64,000 bases of DNA from Pseudomonadota bacterium (GTDB lineage: Bacteria; Pseudomonadota; Gammaproteobacteria; Burkholderiales; Rhodocyclaceae). Where the stretch lies: positions 106,690 through 170,689 of the forward strand of contig JAFEDI010000128.1 in NCBI GenBank assembly GCA_018241725.1, given 5' to 3'. The position numbers and the translations under genes were made by a program. The notes beneath the pieces are model-generated. The model had not been told where the DNA came from. It worked only from the letters and a program-made list of their open reading frames with translations, and did no database searches. Each line of letters opens with the position of its first letter. Positions within the stretch are counted from its first letter, which is position 1. This document shows, piece after piece, positions 1 to 11,277 of the stretch.

Positions 1-1400
<1,400 letters not shown>

Positions 1401-1401
1401 G

Positions 1402-1425
1402 AAAAAGGGTGCCGGTGGGCACCCT
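1402..1425 (-). terminator. Hairpin plus T5 directly abutting lepA start
   Basis: On the minus strand an 8-bp stem AGGGTGCC/GGCACCCT with a 4-nt loop is followed by TTTTTC and then immediately by the lepA ATG. It has the form of an intrinsic terminator for the rpoE-mucD-glutaredoxin transcript. Its position one base before the initiation codon, with no separate ribosome-binding site, is odd and suggests attenuation of lepA or use of the inner ATG. Confidence 0.6.
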
Positions 1426-1460
1426 GAATAAATTTTGTTTGCCTGGCAAAGACTTGGATT

Positions 1461-1712
1461 CTAACCGATACGCTGGAAATGAGCACGGACCGCCGCTTCG
1501 TCGAGGAAGTAATGGCACAACTCCGTATCCCCGGCAAGCACCACCGGCACCTTTTCGCTCCACAGCTCTTCAAGCGCTGGAAAGGCATCCACGTCCACCA
1601 CCTCGACGACAAAGCCCAACTCTTGCTGCAAGGGCGTCAGCGCATCGACAAGATCGTGGCACAAATGGCACCACTCCCGGCTCAGGACAGTCAGCTTGTG
1701 TTCAGCGCTCAA
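1461..1712 (-). CDS. Glutaredoxin-like (DUF836 family) protein
   Basis: An 83-residue thioredoxin-fold protein with the redox motif CHLC at residues 15-18 and the cis-proline KVPVVL further on, typical of the short DUF836 glutaredoxin-like family. It would exchange thiols or disulfides in the cytoplasm; the partner is unknown. Its start overlaps the 3' end of mucD by 11 bases, so it is translated from the same mRNA. The family is regularly found between mucD and lepA in betaproteobacteria. Confidence 0.85.
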   Translation of the reverse strand: MSAEHKLTVLSREWCHLCHDLVDALTPLQQELGFVVEVVDVDAFPALEELWSEKVPVVLAGDTELCHYFLDEAAVRAHFQRIG

Positions 1713-3135
1713 TCGTTCGCACCGGCACGAAGGTCTGGAAATCGCCGCGCAACACCAGCAGGGTCACGGTCTGCCCCGCCTCAAGGCCAGCGACGACCTT
1801 GTTGAAATGATCCACGGAGCGAATGTCGGTACGCCCGCCCTTCACCACCAGCGCCAGGATCGCGTCGCCGGACTGGATCTCGGAGGCCCGCGCCGACGCA
1901 CTGCGTAGCGCATCGACAACCACCCCACCGCCGGAAAAGCGCACATCACGCTTCTGGTCGGCACTGGGCTCGACGACCAGGATGCCCAGCTTGTTCGGCG
2001 AGGAATCCGGCCGGGCGACCTTGGCCGCAACCTTGCGCACCTTGTCGTCAGGCAACTCGGCCACCACCACGGAGAGATCACGCGTTGCGCCCTTGCGCCA
2101 CACCTGCAGCGGGACCTTGCTACCCGGCCGGGTACTACCGACAGCCCGCGGCAGATCGCCCGACACGCCGATCGTCCGGCTATCGAAACGCAGAATGATG
2201 TCGCCCTGCTCGATGCCGGCCTTCTCCGCCGGACTACCCTTCTCGACGGAACTCACCAACGCGCCGACCGGTTTGCCCAGCCCGAAGCTATCGGCCAGTT
2301 CGCGGGAGACCTCCTGGATGACCACGCCGACGCGCCCGCGCTGCACGCGGCCATTGCTGCGCAACTGGCCTTGCACCTCCATCGCAACATCGATGGGAAT
2401 CGCGAAGGACAGGCCCATGAAACCGCCGGTGCGGCTGTAGATCTGGGAGTTCATCCCGACGACCTCACCCTTCATGTTGAACAGCGGCCCGCCCGAGTTG
2501 CCGGGATTGATCGCCACGTCCGTCTGGATGAAGGGCACGAAGCTTTCCTGCGGCAAGGAACGCCCCTTGGCACTGACAATACCGGCGGTCACCGAATTCT
2601 CGAAACCGAAAGGAGAGCCGATGGCCACGACCCAGTCGCCGACCCGCAGCCTGGAAGGATCCCCCAAGGTGACCTTGGGCAGGCCGGCGGCCTCGATCTT
2701 CAGCAGCGCCACGTCACTGCGCGGATCCGCCCCCATCAGACGGGCGCGGAACTCGCGCTTGTCGGTCAGCTTGACGATGATCTCGTCCGCCCCCTCCACG
2801 ACATGCGCATTGGTGAGCACATATCCATCCGGGGACACAATGAAACCGGAACCAAGGGAACGGCTGTCCGGCTCGATCCGCGGCGCCCCCGGATGACGGG
2901 GCACGAAGCGCCGGAAGAAATCGAACATCGGGTCGTCTTCATCCAAGCTCGGCACCGGCCCCTTGCCCTGGCGTACCGCCTGGGTGGTGCTGATATTGAC
3001 GACCGCCATGCCCTGACGCTCGGCCAGCTCGGCGAAATCCGGCAGATCCCGCGACAACGCTATCACTGGCACACCACCGACCAGCAGGCTCCCCGCCACC
3101 AGTAAGGCGCGACAACACTGGAGCGCTATCTTCAT
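1702..3135 (-). CDS. mucD: Do/DegP-type periplasmic serine protease MucD
   Basis: HtrA-family protease and chaperone that clears misfolded envelope proteins. An N-terminal hydrophobic signal segment is followed by a trypsin-like domain with His111 (TNAHVV), Asp141 (SDVALL) and Ser214 (NPGNSGGP) and two PDZ domains (about residues 255-345 and 385-470). 477 residues from the chosen ATG at 3135; a start three codons earlier at 3144 is possible. It overlaps rseC upstream and the glutaredoxin gene downstream, so it belongs to the rpoE stress operon. The same position in Pseudomonas (algU-mucA-mucB-mucC-mucD) supports the name. Confidence 0.95.
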   Translation of the reverse strand: MKIALQCCRALLVAGSLLVGGVPVIALSRDLPDFAELAERQGMAVVNISTTQAVRQGKGPVPSLDEDDPMFDFFRRFVPRHPGAPRIEPDSRSLGSGFIVSPDGYVLTNAHVVEGADEIIVKLTDKREFRARLMGADPRSDVALLKIEAAGLPKVTLGDPSRLRVGDWVVAIGSPFGFENSVTAGIVSAKGRSLPQESFVPFIQTDVAINPGNSGGPLFNMKGEVVGMNSQIYSRTGGFMGLSFAIPIDVAMEVQGQLRSNGRVQRGRVGVVIQEVSRELADSFGLGKPVGALVSSVEKGSPAEKAGIEQGDIILRFDSRTIGVSGDLPRAVGSTRPGSKVPLQVWRKGATRDLSVVVAELPDDKVRKVAAKVARPDSSPNKLGILVVEPSADQKRDVRFSGGGVVVDALRSASARASEIQSGDAILALVVKGGRTDIRSVDHFNKVVAGLEAGQTVTLLVLRGDFQTFVPVRTIER

Positions 3136-3587
3136 TGTCCACATGCTCCCGCCTGGCCCGACGCCCCACGCACCAGGTGCATGGGCAGATCCTGCTGCAG
3201 ACCCCGACTCCGCTGACGCCCCCAGACAACCGCTGTCAAACCACCGACCACAGCCCCCAACGCGGCCAGCAGATCGGCATTACCGCCCGGTGCCACGACG
3301 GCGCCGCAGACAGCTCCGGCGATGACGCCCAGCACCGGCCAACCATACGCATACAACGCCGCCTGCAGCGGCACGCGATCGTCGATGACGACACCGACGG
3401 ACTCACCGGGATGCGCCTCAATGTCATTGACCACTCTCACGCTCCGGCTGATCGGCGCCAGTGGGCGAGCCAGATTGACACCGCCGCAGCCACCCGGCTC
3501 GTTGCAACGACCACAGCCCTGGGCCACGGACACATCCACCCACGCATAGCCGGCTTCCAGCCGCTGGACGACACCATTGACCCGCAT
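3132..3587 (-). CDS. rseC: RseC/MucC family regulator of sigma-E
   Basis: A 151-residue inner-membrane protein of the SoxR-reducing/RseC family. The N-terminal part carries the family cysteines C25-x2-C28 and C34 (CGRC, then CGG), followed by two hydrophobic segments (about residues 75-95 and 102-118) separated by a short glycine-rich loop. RseC modulates the RseA/RseB anti-sigma complex and in some species electron transfer to SoxR. Its start codon overlaps the rseB stop by one base, and its end overlaps the mucD start, so translation is coupled. Confidence 0.88.
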   Translation of the reverse strand: MRVNGVVQRLEAGYAWVDVSVAQGCGRCNEPGGCGGVNLARPLAPISRSVRVVNDIEAHPGESVGVVIDDRVPLQAALYAYGWPVLGVIAGAVCGAVVAPGGNADLLAALGAVVGGLTAVVWGRQRSRGLQQDLPMHLVRGASGQAGACGQ

Positions 3588-4552
3588 CAGCGCTTCCGCA
3601 TCTCCACGCCATCGGCAATGCGCACCAGCGCCTGCTGCGGCACCTCACCCAGCACGGTGATCAGGTGATCGGACACCGTGCGGCGGAAAATGTTGAACGC
3701 CCCGGACGAACTCATCCCGCTCTGCAGGTTGCTCTTGGCCGGCATGGGCTCGATGAACACGGAAATCGCCGCCAGTCCATCGGAAAACACCACGTGATAG
3801 GCCTCGCCGCGCTCCTTGCGCCCCTGTCGGGCCACCGACACGACCTGACGGAAACCAGGGATGGAGTTCTTGAAAACCCAACCGATATCCTCGACCTTTA
3901 CATCGTTGCCGCGGGCATTGACAACTTTCCAGTCGCTTGAGCGCACGAAGCGGGGCTTGACCTTGTCCCTGTCGAAAGGCGCGCCCACCTGAACTTCGGT
4001 GAAAGCGAACTGCTCGATGTTCTCCCCCTTCTCGCCGACCAGGCGTGCCCGTAGCAGCAGGCCGGACCCCACATCGGCCCAGAACTGGTGACCGAAGCGC
4101 ATTTCGTCCTTGGGCTCAAGGATGATCTGCTGGCTCTCCATGCCGACGATGCGGACAACCTCGCCCTTGCGGATGCGGTAATGTTCGGCAAGGGCACTGG
4201 GGGATTGCGGCAGGCGTGCCGGGAAGCTGCGGCGCGCCGTCGATTGGTCGATGATCAGGAGCTTCTGGTCGGGCAGAAAGCACTGCACCTCTTCGTTGTT
4301 GCGCACTACTTCGCGCGGGCTGCCATCAAGCGCTTCGAGCTTCTCGTATTCGCCGCTGCCATCCACCAGGTGGGCAATGCGCGATGTCTCGACGTTCTTT
4401 CCGCTCTGATACGTGAAAGTGCCCGTGTAATTGAGCTTGTGGGCCGCATTGGAGATACGTGCAAGCCAGCTGAGCGGATCTGTCGGAACGTCGGCCAGGG
4501 CGGAGCCACTCCATGCCCCGATCGCCACCAGGCAACAGAAAAAATGCTTCAT
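3587..4552 (-). CDS. rseB: Periplasmic sigma-E regulator RseB/MucB
   Basis: A 321-residue exported protein; signal peptide MKHFFCCLVAIGAWSGSALA then mature start ADVP. The remainder matches the two-domain lipoprotein-like RseB/MucB fold (MucB_RseB N domain with LSWLARISNA and FTYQSG, then the C-terminal domain with GMSSSGAFNIF). RseB binds the periplasmic tail of RseA and protects it from DegS-type cleavage until lipopolysaccharide or lipid signals release it. Start ATGs of rseB and rseC overlap their upstream stop codons, as expected for one operon. Confidence 0.92.
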   Translation of the reverse strand: MKHFFCCLVAIGAWSGSALADVPTDPLSWLARISNAAHKLNYTGTFTYQSGKNVETSRIAHLVDGSGEYEKLEALDGSPREVVRNNEEVQCFLPDQKLLIIDQSTARRSFPARLPQSPSALAEHYRIRKGEVVRIVGMESQQIILEPKDEMRFGHQFWADVGSGLLLRARLVGEKGENIEQFAFTEVQVGAPFDRDKVKPRFVRSSDWKVVNARGNDVKVEDIGWVFKNSIPGFRQVVSVARQGRKERGEAYHVVFSDGLAAISVFIEPMPAKSNLQSGMSSSGAFNIFRRTVSDHLITVLGEVPQQALVRIADGVEMRKR

Positions 4553-5085
4553 CGCTGGCTGGCCACCTGGGTATCCGAGACCGTACGCACATACAGGGCC
4601 ACGCCCGGCATGGCCGCTGACGGCGCCATTGCCTGATGGGCGAACAGATATTCACGCTCCGACGTTTCGCTGTTGGCGGCCAGTTTGGCCGGCGCCTGGT
4701 CCATCGTCACCGCTGCGATGGGGGCCTTCTTGGCCTGGGCCATCTGCAGAGCATCCTGGCCGGAACCGTTCAGGTTCATCGCCACCCAGCCGACAGCCGC
4801 CACCCCCATTACCGACGCCGCGATCGGCATCAGATGACGCACCCAGCCGCCCCCGATCTCACGCTTCGGCGGCGCCAGAACGGTAGGTTCGTCATCCAGA
4901 CACAGCATCACGTTACGAGTGAAGTCCGACGACAGGACCTGCTCATCGCGCAACAGATCTCCGATCAGGCAATAGTTCTCCCACTCCTGACGCAATGCAC
5001 CATCCCGCTTCAGGGAATCGAACATCCGCGTCGTCGCGTGCTCGTCGAGCGCGCCGTCGAGCAGGGCAGAAACCTTTTCTTTCAT
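4549..5085 (-). CDS. rseA: Anti-sigma-E factor RseA/MucA
   Basis: A 178-residue single-pass membrane protein. The N-terminal cytoplasmic part (MKEKVSALLDGALDE, WENYCLIGDLLR) is the RseA sigma-binding domain, followed by one transmembrane helix around residues 84-106 and a periplasmic tail. It holds RpoE inactive until regulated proteolysis. Located 4 bases downstream of the rpoE stop and overlapping rseB by 4 bases. Confidence 0.93.
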   Translation of the reverse strand: MKEKVSALLDGALDEHATTRMFDSLKRDGALRQEWENYCLIGDLLRDEQVLSSDFTRNVMLCLDDEPTVLAPPKREIGGGWVRHLMPIAASVMGVAAVGWVAMNLNGSGQDALQMAQAKKAPIAAVTMDQAPAKLAANSETSEREYLFAHQAMAPSAAMPGVALYVRTVSDTQVASQR

Positions 5086-5089
5086 CGTC

Positions 5090-5689
5090 TTACCACCTTT
5101 TGTTCGGAGCCGTATCGAGCAACGGCTTGAGCTTTTCAGAAATTGCTTCCCGTGCGCGGAAAATCCGCGAACGGACCGTGCCGATAGGGCACTCCATGAT
5201 CGTGGCGATCTCCTCGTAACTCAGGCCTTCGATCTCGCGCAGGACTATCGCCGTTCTCAATTCTTCGGGCAGCGCCTCCATGGCCACATTAACGGTGTCG
5301 CCAATCTGCTTGGTCATCAGGAGGCGTTCCGGCGTATTGATGTCTCGAAGCTGGTCCCCTTCCTCGAAAGTCTCGGCTTCTTCGGAATCGAAATCGGTCG
5401 TAGTGGGCGCGCGCCGCCCCTGCGAAACGAGAAAATTCTTGGCAGTATTGATCCCGATACGGTAAAGCCACGTGTAAAAAGCGCTGTCCCCACGAAACGA
5501 CGGCAAGGCACGATAGGCCTTGATGAACGTCTCCTGGGCAACATCCTCCACTTCGGCTGGATCTCGGATCAATCTCGACAACAGGCGGGCGAGCTTGCGC
5601 TGATACTTGGAAACAAGCAGGCCAAACGCCTGTTTGTCACCGCGCTGCACACGCTCGACCAACTGTTGGTCAATTTCGCGATCGCTCAT
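5090..5689 (-). CDS. rpoE: RNA polymerase sigma-E factor RpoE (AlgU)
   Basis: ECF sigma factor for envelope stress. 199 residues from the ATG at 5689 (MSDREIDQQLVERV); a longer frame to 5764 has no support because the family starts here. Region 2 shows QRKLARLLSRLIRD and the conserved DVAQETFIKAYRAL; region 4 shows LPEELRTAIVLREIEGLSYEEIA. It transcribes its own operon with rseA-rseB-rseC-mucD in most relatives. A TATACT-like -10 lies on the minus strand near 5743-5748, but no clear sigma-E promoter could be read. Confidence 0.96.
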   Translation of the reverse strand: MSDREIDQQLVERVQRGDKQAFGLLVSKYQRKLARLLSRLIRDPAEVEDVAQETFIKAYRALPSFRGDSAFYTWLYRIGINTAKNFLVSQGRRAPTTTDFDSEEAETFEEGDQLRDINTPERLLMTKQIGDTVNVAMEALPEELRTAIVLREIEGLSYEEIATIMECPIGTVRSRIFRAREAISEKLKPLLDTAPNKRW

Positions 5690-5849
5690 GGTCGGGAAAC
5701 AAATATCTTCGTAGTCGTGACCTGAAGGGTCACCGGCCCAGAAGTATATCCCGAGAGCCGCCAAAACCTGGCCAAAGTACCTCCTAGACCCTGCCGCATC
5801 CGTATAGTTCAGTCGTCCTCAGGGTTGTTTTGCGACTAACTGCACGTGC

Positions 5850-5855
5850 TATAGT
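5850..5855 (+). promoter_or_regulatory. nadB: Candidate -10 box upstream of nadB
   Basis: TATAGT lies 41 bases before the nadB start in the divergent rpoE-nadB intergenic region. A -35 of normal spacing is not clear (TTTTGC with a 16-base spacer is the nearest), so this is a weak call. Confidence 0.3.
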
Positions 5856-5896
5856 CGGCCCTTCGCAAAACAGCCCACCGCGGCAATCCCACCGAA

Positions 5897-7510
5897 GTGA
5901 CCGCTTTTGACGTGCTCATTCTGGGCAGTGGCCTGGCCGGACAATCCCTGGCCCTGCGCCTGGCAGACAAACTCAAGATCGCCCTCGTTACCAAACGCTC
6001 CCTCGAAGACAGCGCCAGCGCCTGGGCTCAGGGCGGCATCGCCGCCGTTCTCGACCCCGCCGACGACACCGAAGCCCATGTGTCCGACACCCACACCGCC
6101 GGCGCCGGCCTGTGCTCCGACAGCGCCACGCGCTTCGTCGTCGAGAACGGCCCCCGCGCAATCCACTGGCTGATAGAACACGGCGTCCCCTTCACCGCCG
6201 ACTCCAGCACCTCCATCGGCTATCACCTGACCCGCGAAGGCGGCCACAGCCACCGACGCATCATCCACGCTGCCGATGCCACCGGCGCCGCGGTACAGGC
6301 CACGCTGACCGAACAGGTCCGCCGCCACCCGAACATCACCATCCTCGAGCAGCACATCGCCATCGACCTCATCACCGGCACCAAGGTCGGACGCTCGGAT
6401 GAAGGCTGCCTCGGCGCCTACGTGCTCGACATCGCCAACGACGAGATGCGTACCATCGCCGCGCGCCACACGGTGCTCGCCACCGGTGGCACCGGCAAGG
6501 TCTACCTGTATACGACCAACCCCGACACAGCGACAGGCGACGGCGTGGCCATGGCCTGGCGCGCCGGCTGCCGGGTCGCCAACATGGAATTCATCCAGTT
6601 CCATCCGACCTGCCTCTACCATCCACAAGCCAAGTCCTTCCTGATCTCCGAGGCCGTGCGCGGTGAAGGTGGCGTACTGCGCCGCCCAGACGGCAGCCGC
6701 TTCATGCAGGATCACGATCCACGCCTGGAGCTCGCCCCACGCGACGTGGTGGCACGCGCCATCGACTTTGAAATGAAAAAGCACGGCTTGGACTGCGTCT
6801 TCCTCGACATCAGCCACAAACCGGCAGATTTCCTGCAGAGCCACTTCCCGAACATCCTGGCGCGTTGCATGGAGCTGGGTATCGACATCACCCGCCAGCC
6901 GATCCCTGTTGTGCCGGCCGCCCACTACTCCTGCGGCGGCATCGTCACCGATTTGCACGCCCGCACCGATGTGAAGGGCCTCTACGCGATCGGCGAAAGC
7001 GCCTGTACGGGCCTGCATGGCGCCAACCGCCTGGCCAGCAACTCGCTGCTCGAATGCCTGGTCTTCAGCGAATCGGCAGCAGCCGACATCCTGGCCAATC
7101 CCCGCCCGCTGCCGGACAACCTGCCCCAGTGGGACGAAAGCCGGGTCACTGACGCCGACGAGACGATCGTGATCTCCCACAACTGGGACGAGTTGCGCCG
7201 CTTCATGTGGGACTACGTGGGCATCGTGCGGACCAACAAGCGCCTCGAGCGCGCCCAGCACCGCATCCGCCTGCTGGCCCGGGAAATCGACGAGTACTAC
7301 AGCAATTTCCGCGTCTCCAACGATCTGATCGAGCTGCGCAACCTGGTCGTCACCGCCGAACTGATCGTCCGCAGCGCCCTCAAGCGCAAGGAAAGCCGTG
7401 GCCTGCATTTCAGCCGCGATTACCCGGAAACCCTGTCGAAGGCCCGCGACACCATCCTTCGTCCGCCACATAAGCGGACCTTCGTGCGCGCGCCGCTACC
7501 GAGAGCCTAG
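5897..7510 (+). CDS. nadB: L-aspartate oxidase
   Basis: FAD enzyme that oxidises L-aspartate to iminoaspartate, the first step of de novo NAD synthesis. 537 residues, the family's normal length. The FAD dinucleotide loop is GSGLAGQ at residues 11-17; QGGIAA, the active-site region EGGHSHRRI and the C-terminal [12 protein letters not shown] are all present. Start is GTG at 5897. Divergent from rpoE and convergent with the YgfX-like gene, whose stop overlaps its own by four bases. nadA and nadC are not nearby in the window. Confidence 0.96.
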   Translation: MTAFDVLILGSGLAGQSLALRLADKLKIALVTKRSLEDSASAWAQGGIAAVLDPADDTEAHVSDTHTAGAGLCSDSATRFVVENGPRAIHWLIEHGVPFTADSSTSIGYHLTREGGHSHRRIIHAADATGAAVQATLTEQVRRHPNITILEQHIAIDLITGTKVGRSDEGCLGAYVLDIANDEMRTIAARHTVLATGGTGKVYLYTTNPDTATGDGVAMAWRAGCRVANMEFIQFHPTCLYHPQAKSFLISEAVRGEGGVLRRPDGSRFMQDHDPRLELAPRDVVARAIDFEMKKHGLDCVFLDISHKPADFLQSHFPNILARCMELGIDITRQPIPVVPAAHYSCGGIVTDLHARTDVKGLYAIGESACTGLHGANRLASNSLLECLVFSESAAADILANPRPLPDNLPQWDESRVTDADETIVISHNWDELRRFMWDYVGIVRTNKRLERAQHRIRLLAREIDEYYSNFRVSNDLIELRNLVVTAELIVRSALKRKESRGLHFSRDYPETLSKARDTILRPPHKRTFVRAPLPRA

Positions 7511-7944
7511 GGCGGCGAATCCTGCGGGCCCGCCAGACGCATGCGGGCTCGTAGACGCAGCCACACCTGCAGTTCCGTCCACGCCTGCGGCGCGAGCTGA
7601 TCGCGAAACAACATCAGCGCACCGGTTTTTCGCTCGCCATCAACCCGCCAGATCAACCAGACGGCCGCATACGTCACCACGCTTGCCGGAAGCAGATTCA
7701 GCCTGTGCTCCAGCAACCCATCCGGATCAAAGAGTAGTGCGCCATCCTCCAGCAATCCCAGGGGCTCCGGCACTCGACGGCAATGACGCCAGCAATGCCA
7801 GCCAGCCCCCGCCAGCACCAGCCCCCCGGCTGCACTGATCGGCCCCACGCCAAAACCAAGCAGGAACGAAAAAGCCGCCGCAAGATGCAGAGCCACAAGA
7901 AGCATGGCGAGCAGCCGCGACGGCCTGAATTCAATGACAGTCAT
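7507..7944 (-). CDS. YgfX-like small membrane protein
   Basis: 145 residues: two adjacent hydrophobic helices near the N-terminus (about residues 10-28 and 32-48) separated by a short turn, then a soluble domain with [11 protein letters not shown] and [21 protein letters not shown]. This layout matches the YgfX/CptA family, proposed to inhibit cell division or partner with SdhE; that role is family knowledge, not visible here. It is the last gene of the fab operon, 30 bases after fabF, and its end overlaps nadB on the other strand. Confidence 0.55.
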   Translation of the reverse strand: MTVIEFRPSRLLAMLLVALHLAAAFSFLLGFGVGPISAAGGLVLAGAGWHCWRHCRRVPEPLGLLEDGALLFDPDGLLEHRLNLLPASVVTYAAVWLIWRVDGERKTGALMLFRDQLAPQAWTELQVWLRLRARMRLAGPQDSPP

Positions 7945-7974
7945 GGACGCGCGGATTTCCGTGCGTCCATGCGG

Positions 7975-9210
7975 TCAGATCTTGCGGAACACCAGGGTAC
8001 CGTTGGTACCACCGAAGCCGAAGTTGTTCTTCATTGCCACGTCGATCTTCATCGGGCGGGCAACGTTCGCGCAGTAGTCCAGATCGCACTCCGGATCCTG
8101 CTCGAAAATATTGATCGTTGGCGGCGACACCTGGTGGTAGACCGCCAGCGTCGTCAGCACGGACTCGAGACCACCCGCACCGCCAAGCAGGTGGCCGGTC
8201 ATCGACTTGGTGGAGTTCACCACCAGCCCCTTGGCGACATCGGCACCAAATGCCAACTTGATGGCCTCGGTTTCGTTCTTGTCACCCAGCGGCGTGGAAG
8301 TACCATGCGCGTTGAGATACTGCACTTCATCCGGGTTCACACCGGCATTCTTCAGCGCATTGATCATGCTGCGACGCGGACCATCGGTGTCCGGCGCGGT
8401 CATGTGGTAGGCGTCGCCGCTCATGCCGAAACCGGCCAGCTCAGCGTAGATGCGCGCACCGCGCTTGACCGCGTGCTCGTACTCCTCAAGGACCAGCACG
8501 CCAGCCCCTTCGCCCAGCACGAAGCCATCACGATCCTTGTCCCACGGACGACTTGCGGTGGCGGGATCGTCATTGCGGGTGGACAAGGCCTTGGCGGACG
8601 CGAAGCCACCAACCGCCAGCGGCGTGACGGTGGACTCGGCACCGCCGCACACCATTACGTCGGCATCACCGTATTCGATCGTCCGGGCACTGATACCGAT
8701 CGCGTGCAGACCAGTGGTACAGGCGGTGACGACCGCGATGTTCGGCCCCTTCAGACCAAACATGATCGACAGGTTGCCCGAGATCATGTTGATGATGGTG
8801 CCGGGGATGAAGAACGGCGAAATCTTGCGGGGACCGCCAGCGAGGAAATCGTCGTGGGTATCCTCGATCATCGGCAGACCGCCGATGCCCGAACCGATGT
8901 TGACACCGATCCGGTGGGCGTTCTCCTCGGTCACCTCGATGCCCGAATCACGGAAAGCCTGGATGCCCGCGGCAAGGCCGTAGTGGATGAAACCATCCAT
9001 ACGACGCGCTTCTTTCGGCGAAAGATAGGCACCGATATCGAAGCCCTTCACTTCACCGGCGATCTTTGCCGAGAAGTTCGTGGTATCGAAACGGGTGATC
9101 TCACCGATGCCGGAACGGCCATTCAAGATGGCGTCCCAGGCTTCAGACACGGTATTGCCGACCGGCGAAATAACGCCAAGGCCGGTGACGACGACTCTGC
9201 GACGGGTCAA
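7975..9210 (-). CDS. fabF: 3-oxoacyl-ACP synthase II (KAS II)
   Basis: Elongating condensing enzyme of type II fatty-acid synthesis. 411 residues. The nucleophile cysteine is in [12 protein letters not shown] (about residue 163), the two histidines are in [11 protein letters not shown] and [15 protein letters not shown]. Start ATG at 9210 follows acpP by 16 bases. Complete, normal length, and in the classical fabD-fabG-acpP-fabF order. Confidence 0.97.
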   Translation of the reverse strand: MTRRRVVVTGLGVISPVGNTVSEAWDAILNGRSGIGEITRFDTTNFSAKIAGEVKGFDIGAYLSPKEARRMDGFIHYGLAAGIQAFRDSGIEVTEENAHRIGVNIGSGIGGLPMIEDTHDDFLAGGPRKISPFFIPGTIINMISGNLSIMFGLKGPNIAVVTACTTGLHAIGISARTIEYGDADVMVCGGAESTVTPLAVGGFASAKALSTRNDDPATASRPWDKDRDGFVLGEGAGVLVLEEYEHAVKRGARIYAELAGFGMSGDAYHMTAPDTDGPRRSMINALKNAGVNPDEVQYLNAHGTSTPLGDKNETEAIKLAFGADVAKGLVVNSTKSMTGHLLGGAGGLESVLTTLAVYHQVSPPTINIFEQDPECDLDYCANVARPMKIDVAMKNNFGFGGTNGTLVFRKI

Positions 9211-9226
9211 GGCAGGCTCCGGAAAC

Positions 9227-9466
9227 TTACTTCTTCAGGTGGGCGGTGACGTAGTCGATCGCTTGCTGAACGCTGGTGATCTTCTCGGCTTCTTCGTCGG
9301 GGATCTCGCACTCGAACTCTTCTTCAAGGGCCATCACCAGCTCGACGGTGTCGAGGGAGTCGGCGCCCAGATCGTCCACGAAGGAGGATTCGTTCTTGAT
9401 TTCGGACTCGTTGACACCGAGTTGTTCGGCAACGATTTTCTTGACGCGCTGTTCGATATTTTCCAT
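9227..9466 (-). CDS. acpP: Acyl carrier protein
   Basis: 79 residues, highly acidic. The phosphopantetheine attachment serine is Ser37 in [18 protein letters not shown]. Carries growing acyl chains for the neighbouring fab enzymes and PlsX. Good ribosome-binding site GGAAGGAG just upstream. Separated from fabG by an 87-base gap that could hold its own promoter. Confidence 0.98.
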   Translation of the reverse strand: MENIEQRVKKIVAEQLGVNESEIKNESSFVDDLGADSLDTVELVMALEEEFECEIPDEEAEKITSVQQAIDYVTAHLKK

Positions 9467-9513
9467 GTGTTTACTCCTTCCCTGATTACGGGTGTGAATT
9501 CAAAAACCTTCGC

Positions 9514-9519
9514 ATTCTA
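9514..9519 (-). promoter_or_regulatory. acpP: Candidate acpP promoter -10
   Basis: On the minus strand TAGAAT follows an AT-rich TTTTTGG stretch in the only sizable gap of the fab operon, 48 bases before acpP. Separate acpP promoters are common, but no good -35 is visible, so this stays tentative. Confidence 0.3.
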
Positions 9520-9553
9520 CCAAAAACATGCCCCCCCGCCAGCGCGGCGAGGA

Positions 9554-10303
9554 TCAGGCCATGTACATACCGCCGTTCACGTGCAGGGTCGCACCGGTTA
9601 CGTAAGAAGCCGCAGGCGAGGCCAGGAAACCTACCACGGAGGCGATTTCTTCCGGCTTGCCGAGACGGCCCAGCGCGATCTTGCCCTGCAGCGACTCGCG
9701 CTGCGCTTCCGGCAATTCCTTGGTCATGTCGGTGTCGATGAAGCCCGGCGCAACACAGTTGACTGTGATATTGCGGCTACCGAGCTCCTGCGCCAGCGCC
9801 CGGGTCATGCCCGCCACGCCCGCCTTGGCAGCCGCGTAGTTAGCCTGCCCCGGATTGCCGGAACTGCCGACCACCGACGTAATGTTGATGATCCGGCCAC
9901 CGCGCGCCTTCATCATGCCACGCATGACCAGCTTGGACATGCGGAAGACGGCCTTCAGATTGGTGTCGATGACCGCATCCCACTCGCCATCCTTCATGCG
10001 CATGGCCAGGTTGTCACGGGTGATGCCAGCGTTATTGACCAGCACAGCTACCGCACCGAAATCCTTCTCGATTGCTCCCAGCGCAGCCTCACAGGCCTCC
10101 GCATTGGTCACGTCAAGGGCCAGGCCACGACCTGCAATGCCTGCAGCCTCAAGACCAGCCTGAATATCCGCAGCACCAGCTTCGGACGTAGCCGTCCCGA
10201 TCACCGTCGCGCCCATTCGCCCCAGTTCGAGCGCAATGGCCCGTCCAATACCGCGGGACGCACCGGTCACCAGCGCAACCTGCCCCTGCAAAACCTGAGT
10301 CAT
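9554..10303 (-). CDS. fabG: 3-oxoacyl-ACP reductase
   Basis: Short-chain dehydrogenase that reduces 3-ketoacyl-ACP with NADPH. 249 residues. Nucleotide-binding TGASRGIG near residue 15, NNAG near 89, catalytic Ser in ITSVVGSSG and the YxxxK pair in NYAAAKAG. Its ATG overlaps the fabD stop by four bases, so the two are translationally coupled. Confidence 0.97.
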   Translation of the reverse strand: MTQVLQGQVALVTGASRGIGRAIALELGRMGATVIGTATSEAGAADIQAGLEAAGIAGRGLALDVTNAEACEAALGAIEKDFGAVAVLVNNAGITRDNLAMRMKDGEWDAVIDTNLKAVFRMSKLVMRGMMKARGGRIINITSVVGSSGNPGQANYAAAKAGVAGMTRALAQELGSRNITVNCVAPGFIDTDMTKELPEAQRESLQGKIALGRLGKPEEIASVVGFLASPAASYVTGATLHVNGGMYMA

Positions 10304-11235
10304 ACCGCCCCCGTCATCTTCAGAACCTCTTCCAGGCTGGCCGTGTCAGCGATCGCGCCGCCCTGCAGGCTGCCTTCGATACGCTTGGTCATGCCGGCCA
10401 GCACCTTTCCGGGGCCGCACTCGAACACATGCGTCGAACCACGACGGGCGATTTCGCGCACCGTCTCGATCCAGCGCACCGGGGAATAGGCCTGGCGCAC
10501 CAGCGCATCCTTGATGCGTTCGGGCTGGTCCTCGACGGCCACATCCACATTGTTGAGCACCGGAATGGCGGGCACCTTCAACTCGATTTCCGCCAGACGC
10601 ACAGCAAGGCGCTCGGCCGCCGGCTTCATCAGCGCACAGTGGAAAGGCGCACTCACCGGCAGCAGCACGGCACGCTTGGCACCACGCGCCTTGGCAACGG
10701 TGATCGCACGCTCGACGGCGGCCTTGGAACCCGCGATGACGATCTGCCCCGGGGAATTCAGGTTGGCGGCGGAAACCACGTCGCCCTGGGCCGCTTCGGC
10801 ACAGGCCTCGACAGCCGCATCCTCGTCCAAGCCGAGCAGCGCGGCCATTGCACCTTCACCCTGCGGAACCGCCTCCTGCATGGCTTGCGCACGCAGACGC
10901 ACCAGCTTGACCGCTTCGGCCAGCTCTAGGGAGCCGGCCGCCACCAGCGCCGAATATTCACCGAGGCTGTGGCCGGCAACCAGGGCCGGCACCGCGCCAC
11001 CTCGGGCAATCCACTCGCGATATACAGCCACACCGGCGGTCAGCATCAGCGGCTGGGTATTGACGGTCCGGGCCAGCACCTCGGCCGGACCTTCCAGCAC
11101 CATCTGCCACAAATCCTCGCCGAGCGCGTCGGACGCCTCGGCAAAAGCTTGGCGAATCACGGCGGACTCACCATAGGCACTCATCATGCCCACGGACTGG
11201 GAGCCCTGCCCCGGAAACACAAACGCAAAATTCAT
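10300..11235 (-). CDS. fabD: Malonyl-CoA:ACP transacylase
   Basis: Loads malonate onto ACP. 311 residues. Opening motif FVFPGQGSQSVGM, nucleophile serine in GHSLGEYSALVAAG (about residue 90), and catalytic histidine in SAPFHCALM near residue 199. Lies between fabH and fabG in the operon. Confidence 0.97.
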   Translation of the reverse strand: MNFAFVFPGQGSQSVGMMSAYGESAVIRQAFAEASDALGEDLWQMVLEGPAEVLARTVNTQPLMLTAGVAVYREWIARGGAVPALVAGHSLGEYSALVAAGSLELAEAVKLVRLRAQAMQEAVPQGEGAMAALLGLDEDAAVEACAEAAQGDVVSAANLNSPGQIVIAGSKAAVERAITVAKARGAKRAVLLPVSAPFHCALMKPAAERLAVRLAEIELKVPAIPVLNNVDVAVEDQPERIKDALVRQAYSPVRWIETVREIARRGSTHVFECGPGKVLAGMTKRIEGSLQGGAIADTASLEEVLKMTGAV

Positions 11236-11277
11236 GATCCCTACCCTGTATGGTGACTGATTCTTGTTGCTTGTTCT

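Noticed and set aside
5849-7471. 540-codon frame antisense to nadB
   Set aside because: Caused by high GC at third positions. NadB on the plus strand has all family motifs.
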